Shown here: positions 30,205 to 37,360 of the stretch, piece after piece | Layout: each line of letters begins with the position of its first letter | Position numbering within the stretch: the stretch's first letter is position 1 | Origin: a virus | IMG/VR virus record: IMGVR_UViG_3300043449_000692 | Span: 1 to 64,000 of that record | Strand: one strand, 5' to 3' | Length of the DNA: 64,000 nucleotides | Program-made: the position numbers and the translations under genes | The notes under the pieces: model-generated | The model's database searches: none | The model's input: only the letters and a program-made list of their open reading frames with translations | What the model was told of the DNA's origin: nothing

Positions 30205-30975
30205 TCAGTTGCATGGGGTAGCCTCCATTGTTTCGTTGATCCAATCACGGAAAAGATCAAGCCTGGTAGCGGAGTTCTCGAATAGGTGTCCCCTCGTAAT
30301 ACCCAATGAGGAGATGATCCCAACGAGAACTCCGCTATTGTCGTAAATTGCCCCACCCGAATCACCAAACCAGATGGTGCCGTCAAGGGGCAGTATTTTG
30401 AATACGGTGGGTTCCTCTACAAGCGTTCCGTAGTACCACAGCACGCCAGGATTGCTTCTGCGGCGTATTCCACCTCCGTAGCCTATTGCCGTCAGATCGT
30501 CCCCACGCCCCAACTGGCAGCCCTCCTGTGGCAGCGTAGCGGGTGTGGCGGGGCAAGGCGCATCCAGGTGGAGCATGGCTAGATCCACGAAAATCACCCC
30601 TGCAATTTTGTAATGTGGATGCACCGTGACGGAGCGGATCTTGAAGAATTCTCCGCCAGAGATGAACCAGTGAGGCGTTATCCCTTCGGTGCAGTGCGCG
30701 GCGGTGAGAACATGGCAATCCCCCACAAGCACACCGCTGCCGTATACCGTGCCGTCCTCCCGTGCCAAAGCACCCACGGCGGTGTCTTCGCATTCAGAAA
30801 TACGCGAGAAGCCCCGCATGAAGGCTGGCTCCACGGGGGCTTCTACTATTTCAATCTCCCCGCTCTTCGGCGGGGATGCGCTCTTCGGCGCAGTGGCGGT
30901 TATGTCCCATGCACAGGCTTGCAGCAAGACGAGTGCAAACGCCAGGAGAAGAGAATGGACTGCACCTCTCTTCAT
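30205..30975 (-). CDS. Trypsin-like serine protease, lipoprotein
   Basis: A protein of 256 residues. N-terminus MKRGAVHSLLLAFALVLLQAC is a lipoprotein signal with Cys21. The chymotrypsin-fold triad is complete: TAAHC (His94), DLAML (Asp131) and GDSGG (Ser206), with paired cysteines near 86/95 and 141/153. A short Ser/Pro/Lys linker (29-45) would hold it off the membrane. The enzyme would be tethered in the envelope, facing the periplasm or the outside. Phage-encoded secreted trypsin-like proteases are unusual; possible targets are host receptors or envelope proteins. No bacterial-type zymogen activation site is obvious. Confidence 0.85.
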   Translation of the reverse strand: MKRGAVHSLLLAFALVLLQACAWDITATAPKSASPPKSGEIEIVEAPVEPAFMRGFSRISECEDTAVGALAREDGTVYGSGVLVGDCHVLTAAHCTEGITPHWFISGGEFFKIRSVTVHPHYKIAGVIFVDLAMLHLDAPCPATPATLPQEGCQLGRGDDLTAIGYGGGIRRRSNPGVLWYYGTLVEEPTVFKILPLDGTIWFGDSGGAIYDNSGVLVGIISSLGITRGHLFENSATRLDLFRDWINETMEATPCN

Positions 30976-31015
30976 GTAAATATCTAGTGGACTTGGCGAC
31001 ACAAAAATTGACAGA

Positions 31016-31054
31016 TTTGTAAAAAGAAACAACCCCCGCCGAAACGGGGGTTGT
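31016..31054 (-). terminator. Rho-independent terminator of nrdJ
   Basis: Minus strand: ACAACCCCCG-TTTCGG-CGGGGGTTGT (31029-31054) followed by TTCTTTTT. Strong 10-bp stem. Confidence 0.9.
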
Positions 31055-31057
31055 CGG

Positions 31058-31113
31058 ACGGGAGATGCGATCTCCCGTGGGGTGTGTTGCTTATCTTAAG
31101 ACAGAGGCAACAC
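31058..31113 (-). other. Two extra hairpins in the nrdJ 3' UTR
   Basis: Perfect 9-bp stem ACGGGAGAT/ATCTCCCGT (31058-31066 with 31070-31078, 3-nt loop) and perfect 7-bp stem GTGTTGC/GCAACAC (31084-31090 with 31107-31113). With the terminator they give three hairpins in 85 nt right after the stop codon. Confidence 0.7.
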
Positions 31114-31114
31114 T

Positions 31115-33034
31115 TTATGTAGTCAGGTCAACCACTTCGCACTTGTCGCCTGAACAAGCAAAGGTCTGCGTTCCCTTCGTGGTGTCAGACTTCTCGTACT
31201 GTGTCAGTTCACTCCAATCAATGGACTTCGGCAGTTTCGCAAGAGCGGCTTCGTACTGCTCTGCTGTGCAGTCCTGATACGGAGCCTGCTGATAGGTGTG
31301 ATCGGAGTGGGGCAGGAACGAGATGCCGCTGATCTCGTCAAAGTGCGCGTACACCCACGCACCAACCTCCATCCACTCACTCTCACGAACGGTGACCGTG
31401 ATGCTTGGCTTGTGTTCACACCAGTGACGCTGATAGGTGAGCCACAACTCAAGGTGTTCAATCGCAGTCATGTCGTTGCGCGTGACCGATCCCACAGCCT
31501 TCTGCGGGAACGAGAACACCATCGTGTGGTCGGGACGCATGACACACGGCTCCGCAGGGAATCCCTTGTCAATCATAAACTGACACATGGGATCTTTGCG
31601 GTCGGCACGAACAGTGCGGATGTAGTACTCGTTGTGACGAGCATGGATGCCGCTTGCCGCATCCGTCAACTGCGACACCGTGCCGCTTGGCTTCACACAA
31701 GTAATAGCCGCTGCGGGGTTGATGCCGATTTTCTTCGCCCACTCCTTGTTCGTAGCCACCGCGTCTGCCTTGAGTAGTTCAAGCAGCACATTGAGATTGT
31801 CGCCCTGTGTTCGCATGAAGTGGTTGTCAAGAATGCCTGTGAGAGAAACGCCAAGCAGACACTCCTCTTCGCAGTTCTTGCGCCACTCGCTGCTGAGGTA
31901 CGGGAAGTAGGTGAGCGAGGCTTGCCAAGTGCCAAGGATGGCAGCAAGACGCACCTTGCGCTTCAGCGTATCGGGAGTGTCCTCGGCACGAACAATCACC
32001 TCGGACAGATTGCAGAACTCCTTGTCGCGGAGAATGATCTCGGAGCAGGGGTTCGTGCCGAACTCGTAGGAGGCATCACGGCGATCCCCAAGTTTTTCCA
32101 CGGTCTTCTGTGCGGCTTGGCGATTGAAGATGCCGCGCTCACCGCTCTTGCTCTTGTAGAGCGACAGCCACTCCTCCATGAATGTGCCGATCTCGGGCTT
32201 CTCCTTGAAGGCTACGGAGTTGTTGGCTAACGCCCTTTGGGGGTTGTCCAACCACCACTGCCCAACCTTTGCATCACGCATCCTCTCGTCCGTGAGATTG
32301 GATAGCGAGATAAGAGCCGATCTACGGACGCCCCCGACAACGACAATCTCTGCAATCTTACAGATAATGTCGTGACATTCGATGGAGGTGAGTTTTCTGC
32401 CAGCACTCTTCTTAAAAGTGCTGACGGTAAATCGGAACAGGTCTTCAAGCGGCTGAGGTCCACTTGCTCGTCCACCGAAAGTCTTGAGGCGCGAACCAGC
32501 AGGACGAATGTTAGACAAGTCCCATCGTGGGATCTGACCTCCAATAAGTAGGGATACCAATTCTCGGTAGGCTTTTGCCCATCCTTCTTTGGAGTCCTTG
32601 ACCACAATGAGAGTATCGCTGTTCGTAAACTCTTCAGCGATTGTAGGAAGTTTTTCAACATACTGGCGCTCCACGCTAAAGCCCACACCAGTCCCGCACA
32701 TGAGAACATACAGGATCTCATCGAATGCACGAACCTTGTTGACCGCGATGTACGAGCAGTTGTAGCCAGCGGTGTTGTCGCGCTTGAGTGCTTCTCCTGC
32801 GGTCATCAGCGACCGCATGGAAGGCATTACCTCAAGGTTGAGAACCGCTTCACGGAGTTCTTCGCGGACTGCCTTATTTATCTTCACGCCCCGCTCGGTG
32901 AAATGCTCGTCAAAGAAGCGGAAGTAACGGTCAACCGTTTCTTCCCAAGACTCGCGGCGTTTCTCGGATTCAATCCAACGGCTGTAACGGGAAAGATGGA
33001 TAAAATCCTGATAGAGGGTAGGCAATCGCTTCAT
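31115..33034 (-). CDS. nrdJ: Class II (adenosylcobalamin-dependent) ribonucleotide reductase
   Basis: Converts ribonucleotides to deoxyribonucleotides using a B12-derived radical. Of 639 residues, early signatures are NTAGYNCSYIAV and CGTGVGFSVERQYV; NPCSEI (about 325-330) carries the catalytic cysteine; TCVKPSGTVSQL is the usual Pro-Ser-Gly-Thr step; and the C-terminus FACSGDKCEVVD carries the cysteine pair that re-reduces the active site. The sequence resembles the monomeric triphosphate-reductase type but is about 100 residues shorter than the Lactobacillus enzyme. The ATG at 33034 follows AGGAG by 7 nt. It feeds DNA replication and needs cobalamin, which may connect it to the CobS/CobT-like genes. 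Confidence 0.92.
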   Translation of the reverse strand: MKRLPTLYQDFIHLSRYSRWIESEKRRESWEETVDRYFRFFDEHFTERGVKINKAVREELREAVLNLEVMPSMRSLMTAGEALKRDNTAGYNCSYIAVNKVRAFDEILYVLMCGTGVGFSVERQYVEKLPTIAEEFTNSDTLIVVKDSKEGWAKAYRELVSLLIGGQIPRWDLSNIRPAGSRLKTFGGRASGPQPLEDLFRFTVSTFKKSAGRKLTSIECHDIICKIAEIVVVGGVRRSALISLSNLTDERMRDAKVGQWWLDNPQRALANNSVAFKEKPEIGTFMEEWLSLYKSKSGERGIFNRQAAQKTVEKLGDRRDASYEFGTNPCSEIILRDKEFCNLSEVIVRAEDTPDTLKRKVRLAAILGTWQASLTYFPYLSSEWRKNCEEECLLGVSLTGILDNHFMRTQGDNLNVLLELLKADAVATNKEWAKKIGINPAAAITCVKPSGTVSQLTDAASGIHARHNEYYIRTVRADRKDPMCQFMIDKGFPAEPCVMRPDHTMVFSFPQKAVGSVTRNDMTAIEHLELWLTYQRHWCEHKPSITVTVRESEWMEVGAWVYAHFDEISGISFLPHSDHTYQQAPYQDCTAEQYEAALAKLPKSIDWSELTQYEKSDTTKGTQTFACSGDKCEVVDLTT

Positions 33035-33088
33035 AGGTTTACTCCTGTTTTGTTGGGTAGAGTATGTAGGGTGCATCATAACAAGAAG

Positions 33089-33108
33089 AGGGGCTTTCGC
33101 CCCTCTAA
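33089..33108 (-). terminator. Hairpin between the gene at 33132 and nrdJ
   Basis: AGAGGGGC-GAAA-GCCCCTCT on the minus strand, perfect 8-bp stem with a GAAA tetraloop, then TTCTTGTTAT. The T run is weak, so this is a partial terminator or an RNA-processing hairpin. Confidence 0.6.
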
Positions 33109-33131
33109 AGTAATCGGATGAGTATTTGGTT

Positions 33132-33347
33132 TTAGAAGTCGTTTGATGCAACTTCTTCGAAAATATCTGGACTGAAATAGGGTAGGCGTTTCCCGCACAG
33201 CAGTCCTTCCACGATGCAGCGACTAGTGTCTTGTGCAATCTCTCCGAAATAAATGAAACGATCCTCCGCCTTCATGTCGTAGTTGATCGCGTCAGCACAG
33301 GCAGGATCTTTGAGTTTTACTATGGATAGTGGTCTTGGGTTAGGCAT
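33132..33347 (-). CDS. Hypothetical protein, 71 aa
   Basis: I do not recognise this protein. Small alpha/beta protein with two cysteines (DPACADAIN, SRCIVEGLLCGKRLPYF) and an acidic C-terminus. AAGGAG lies 6 nt before the ATG at 33347. It sits 10 nt downstream of the tail-fibre gene at 33358 and just before the hairpin that separates it from nrdJ, so it could be read with either. Confidence 0.65.
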   Translation of the reverse strand: MPNPRPLSIVKLKDPACADAINYDMKAEDRFIYFGEIAQDTSRCIVEGLLCGKRLPYFSPDIFEEVASNDF

Positions 33348-33357
33348 GAATTACTCC

Positions 33358-34215
33358 TTAAGAGAACAGTAGAATTTCACGATTGCACTGGCGGCGTATT
33401 CTTGCTCCCGCGTAATCTATCAGCAGAAGCCTCGCATTAACACTTGCGGTTCCTGCCTTGGTTACACCAAGCACAACTCCCATATAGTCTGCTGTTGCGC
33501 TGGGATAGCGAGCCACGGTGGTCGGAGCGGCGGTTCCTTCGGTGCTTGTACTACCTGAACGAATCTTGTATGTTGTGGTATAGGTTCCGTCCTGTGCAAT
33601 CTCAACACAGAGGTACAGGCGATATGTTGTGCTTGCCGAAACCGTCACTCCTGTGTCGATTCTTTCTGCTGATGCGTCTTTGGTAAAGACCACTTTCCAT
33701 GTGGTTTCGTTTGTGGTTCCGTTGACCAAAGAACTAAAGTAAACACCGTCTGCTGGCGTTGCGTTTGTTCCTGAGTTCATAAATCCGAATCGGTACTCAC
33801 CGTGAACAGGAGTGGTGTTCTCGAAAATAGTGGAGTCTGTTCTGACCAGTGCCTCGCACTCCCATTTGTTCATTACTCCTGTGTTCAGGGCAGCAGTAAT
33901 TCCAGGCAATATGGATGTGTTGGTGAGCAGAAGAGAATATCCTGTTGCGTTGTTTGTGGTTCCTGTTGAGACAGAACAAGTTCCATTTGCCGCCGTGACA
34001 CCGAAAGCCGTGAAATGGCTTGTGGTGTTGTTCTGCACCGTTCCGCCGTTTGCGTTTGCAAGATAGAAAACACCTCCTTGAGTAGGAGAGGTGGAAGATG
34101 GACCAGCAGACTGAATCAGATCCGTGAAAAATAGCGTGTCCAACTGATTCGGATTTTCCGAGTTGGATGTGCCTGGCAAGACAAACTGATTCTTTGATGT
34201 TACTCCGTATGCCAT
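33358..34215 (-). CDS. Probable tail-fibre tip/adhesin, 285 aa
   Basis: Thr/Ser/Gly/Asn-rich and almost free of charge clusters. The middle (MNKWECEALVRTD to EYRFGFMNSGT, then YRLYLCVEIAQDGTYTTTYKI) has the alternating pattern of a LamG/jelly-roll beta sandwich, typical of receptor-binding fibre ends. GGAGA precedes the ATG at 34215. It follows the 1034-residue fibre by 9 nt, so it is probably the last subunit of the same fibre. Confidence 0.7.
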   Translation of the reverse strand: MAYGVTSKNQFVLPGTSNSENPNQLDTLFFTDLIQSAGPSSTSPTQGGVFYLANANGGTVQNNTTSHFTAFGVTAANGTCSVSTGTTNNATGYSLLLTNTSILPGITAALNTGVMNKWECEALVRTDSTIFENTTPVHGEYRFGFMNSGTNATPADGVYFSSLVNGTTNETTWKVVFTKDASAERIDTGVTVSASTTYRLYLCVEIAQDGTYTTTYKIRSGSTSTEGTAAPTTVARYPSATADYMGVVLGVTKAGTASVNARLLLIDYAGARIRRQCNREILLFS

Positions 34216-34224
34216 AATGTCTCC

Positions 34225-37200
34225 TTATATGATCATCCAGTTTGTGCCGTTGCTAATGAGATCCACAGCCTGATACTGAGTTGACAGCGGATATGTACTG
34301 TCGCCGTCAATGGTCTGTGAAGCCGTGCATCCAATGGTGACCACTCCTGTTCCGCTGTTCTTGATGGTATAGCGGTTGATGTTTGAAATAGCCGTGGGCA
34401 TCGTGAGAGTGAATGTTCCGCTTGTGGCGTTGTACACATAGTCCGTTCGACTAGATGCAAGTGCGGTTGTAGCACCCGTGATATTGTACACCTCTCTGGC
34501 GTACATCATGGTGTTGCTTGTAAGCGTAGTGAACGATGCGGTATATCCTGTTATCGGTGGTATTATGGCAACACTGTCTGCGAAAACGGCTACAGCCTCC
34601 GTACCGTTTGCCCACAGACGAACTGCCTGTTCATCGTTGTTTACTTCTACCTCGCTGAAACCGCTGTTTCCGAAATAGATTGTTTCTCCAGGAGTGGTGT
34701 ATATTCTGTTTGCTGGATTTAGGAACACACTACCCGTGAATGTGGCTCCTGCTGCACACACACCAGCAGGCGCGTTGAGCAATCCATACACCGTTGCGGA
34801 TGTCTGCGAGGTTGCACCGATCACAGCAGTGTTAGAGCCGCCACCAACAGCGTTGGCTCCGATCACAATTTCATTTATCCGATTCAGAGTTGATCCGCGA
34901 GCGTAGTAACCAATGTAAACACCACCTGTACCAGACAACATCTGATTTGATAGTATTGTTCCTGTTTCACCGTCACCCCAGAATGTTCCCGCAAACGCAC
35001 CAACCGCAGTGTTGTCGTTGCCGCTTACATTATATTGAATTGCACCCGCTCCAACGGCTGTACTGTTGTTTACTGTCGTTGCAGTAAGAGTGTTTGGACC
35101 AATCGCGGTATTGAACACACCCGAAGTGACCGCACCGAGCGCACTTGGACCAATCGCTGTGTTGGATGAGCCAGTGGTGTTCGCAAACAGTGCGCGTCTT
35201 CCCACCGCTGTGTTGGAGCCACCAGTTGTGTTTGCGGTTAGAGCAGAGTTTCCGACTCCTGTGTTGAATGTGCCGCTGTTCAGAGCCAACACATTGACTC
35301 CCAAAGCAGTATTTGATACAGCACCGCTGGTACTTCCGCGACCAACGGTCATGGTGTTCACTCTGATGTCTGCCGCAAATGTGGCTCCGCTGGCAGAAAT
35401 TCCTGCATCAAACGAGTTCAGCGCAGTGAATGTGTTTGCACCGCCAACCGTTACGCCAGTGACCGCACCTGTTAAACCATTGAACGATGTCACTACATTG
35501 GTGGGAGAGGCAGAACCTGCATAGTTGATGGTTAGAGTTTTTCCAGACAGAGATACCGAAATATCTGTCCCACCAGTGATACCAACTGTACCTGTAAGTC
35601 CATTAAGTGACTGAACTCCGATATTGGTGATAGTCACAGATCCTGTAGCACCACTGACAGAAATACCAGTACCAGCCACAGCAGCAGATACGCCTTGCAC
35701 AGCACCAGTGGCTCCGTTGAACGAAGACACCACATTCTTGGTCAGAGCAATAGTTCCTGTGTCATCAGGCACATACAGGAATTGGTCTGCCGTTAAATAT
35801 GTCTGTGCAGTAACGGTGGAAGATCCAGATAGTGTGTCACTATCATCTGTTCTTAATTTGATACCACCAATGAATGGACCAAGAAGATTTTCCTGTCCTT
35901 TCTGTACATCAACAATACCAGTTGCCGAATTCAGAACAAGATTGTCGCTTACTTGTCCAGAAAGAAATATGCTGTTTGATGCAAGAGGAGAAGCATTTGT
36001 AGTGATGCCCTTGAGAAGAATCGAATCACCTTTGTTCGTGATGCTTCGTGTACCGCTCAGGTTGATATTTCCAGTAGCCGTGAGTCCCGTGGCAAAGTTG
36101 TTGCTGCCTGCGAAGTCTGTACGGTTGTTGAAGGTGGTTCCTCCAAACACTGTTAGTGTATCAGTGCTTTGATCACCAACTTGTGTGTTGCCGACAACCT
36201 TGAAGTTTCCAGTGATGTCAATCCGTGAGGCAGTCAATCCGCCGTTGAACCGTGCGGAATCAGTTACATCCACTGTAGATGCAAATGTAACACCGCTGTT
36301 GAATGTCTGCACAGCCGTGAATGTGTTTGCCTGTGCCGCACACACTCCACCAACAGCACCCGTGAGTCCGTTGAATGATGTAACCGCACTGGTCGCTGCT
36401 GTTGAGCCGTTCACTGCGCCCATGAGTTGGGATGTGAGCGCAAGAATTCCCGAAGAGGCAGGAAGCCTATTTGTTATGGTTCCTCCTGCTAAACCAGTAA
36501 GATCATCGCTTGGACGCAGAGTCTGAATGCTGTTGTCACCGCTCGGATCAAAAGCAAACTTCACTGTGTCAGAGGCAACAGTGGTTATTGATTGATATGC
36601 TCCATATCCAGAAACGGTGGAAAATCCTACCGATGATACGGTTGACTCTGCGGTGATTCCAGATCCAGAACACAGACCGCCAATAAAATATTGTGTGGGA
36701 GTAAAGGTGTTTGCCTGTGCAGCACATACGCCCCCGACCGCACCAGTCAAACCATTGAAACTGCTTACATAGTTCACAAACGAAATCGCACCAGTGCTTC
36801 CGTTGAAAGACTGAACACCCGTATTCGTGATAGTAACTATTCCCGTTGCCCCGCTCACGGATATACCAGTGCCTGCAACAGCAGCCGACACACCTTGCAC
36901 CGCGCCTGTCCGTCCGTTGAACGAGGTCACCGCATTGGAAACACTTGAACCAGTATAGTTTACGGTGAGAGTCTGACCAGAAACCACAACGGATATATCA
37001 GTTCCACCTGTAAGTCCAACCGCACCCGTGAGTCCATTCAAAGAACCCACATATTGTGTGATGGATGTTCCTCCAGCAGTGTTTCCGTAGCACAGTCCCC
37101 CGATGTAGTTCTTGACTGCCGCAAGAGTGGGAATCTTGTAGGTGATGCCTGCCGCAATGTCCGCGCTCAAGCCGCTGATGGGTGCGCCAACCCATGCCGC

Positions 37201-37329
37201 AGTGACTCCGTAGCCCAAGCCGATATGGAAAGTATTCAGCGTGGTGTTGAACGCTGGCTCGGCAAGCGTGAGTCCCGACCCTGATGTGGGGTCGTTTTCG
37301 CCTCTGCGGAATATGATCGTGGTTCCCAT
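34225..37329 (-). CDS. Long tail fibre with YadA-like head repeats, 1034 aa
   Basis: The N-terminal third has many copies of a SFNGLTGAV or SFNGRTGAV unit separated by short Gly/Val-rich stretches, some with GVCAAQANTFT. Around residues 690-800 there are successive 14-16-residue units such as NTGVGNSALTANTTGGSN and NTAIGPSALGAVTSGVFN, the left-handed beta-roll repeats of YadA-type trimeric adhesin heads. The C-terminus is a beta domain with NRYTIKNSGTGVVTIG, common in fibre ends. A trimeric receptor-binding fibre is the likely role. A late promoter lies 24 nt upstream of the start, with AGAGGAA in the leader. Confidence 0.85.
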   Translation of the reverse strand: MGTTIIFRRGENDPTSGSGLTLAEPAFNTTLNTFHIGLGYGVTAAWVGAPISGLSADIAAGITYKIPTLAAVKNYIGGLCYGNTAGGTSITQYVGSLNGLTGAVGLTGGTDISVVVSGQTLTVNYTGSSVSNAVTSFNGRTGAVQGVSAAVAGTGISVSGATGIVTITNTGVQSFNGSTGAISFVNYVSSFNGLTGAVGGVCAAQANTFTPTQYFIGGLCSGSGITAESTVSSVGFSTVSGYGAYQSITTVASDTVKFAFDPSGDNSIQTLRPSDDLTGLAGGTITNRLPASSGILALTSQLMGAVNGSTAATSAVTSFNGLTGAVGGVCAAQANTFTAVQTFNSGVTFASTVDVTDSARFNGGLTASRIDITGNFKVVGNTQVGDQSTDTLTVFGGTTFNNRTDFAGSNNFATGLTATGNINLSGTRSITNKGDSILLKGITTNASPLASNSIFLSGQVSDNLVLNSATGIVDVQKGQENLLGPFIGGIKLRTDDSDTLSGSSTVTAQTYLTADQFLYVPDDTGTIALTKNVVSSFNGATGAVQGVSAAVAGTGISVSGATGSVTITNIGVQSLNGLTGTVGITGGTDISVSLSGKTLTINYAGSASPTNVVTSFNGLTGAVTGVTVGGANTFTALNSFDAGISASGATFAADIRVNTMTVGRGSTSGAVSNTALGVNVLALNSGTFNTGVGNSALTANTTGGSNTAVGRRALFANTTGSSNTAIGPSALGAVTSGVFNTAIGPNTLTATTVNNSTAVGAGAIQYNVSGNDNTAVGAFAGTFWGDGETGTILSNQMLSGTGGVYIGYYARGSTLNRINEIVIGANAVGGGSNTAVIGATSQTSATVYGLLNAPAGVCAAGATFTGSVFLNPANRIYTTPGETIYFGNSGFSEVEVNNDEQAVRLWANGTEAVAVFADSVAIIPPITGYTASFTTLTSNTMMYAREVYNITGATTALASSRTDYVYNATSGTFTLTMPTAISNINRYTIKNSGTGVVTIGCTASQTIDGDSTYPLSTQYQAVDLISNGTNWMII

Positions 37330-37353
37330 GTACTCTGTTCCTCTGTATACGGG

Positions 37354-37360
37354 TATTTAG
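37354..37360 (-). promoter_or_regulatory. Late promoter CTAAATA overlapping a stop codon
   Basis: CTAAATA on the minus strand contains the TAA stop of the collagen-like fibre gene (37357-37359) and drives the YadA-like fibre gene starting at 37329. Confidence 0.7.

Noticed and set aside
33035-33131. Cobalamin riboswitch upstream of nrdJ
   Set aside because: The leader has only one simple hairpin (33089-33108); none of the conserved cobalamin riboswitch core is visible.
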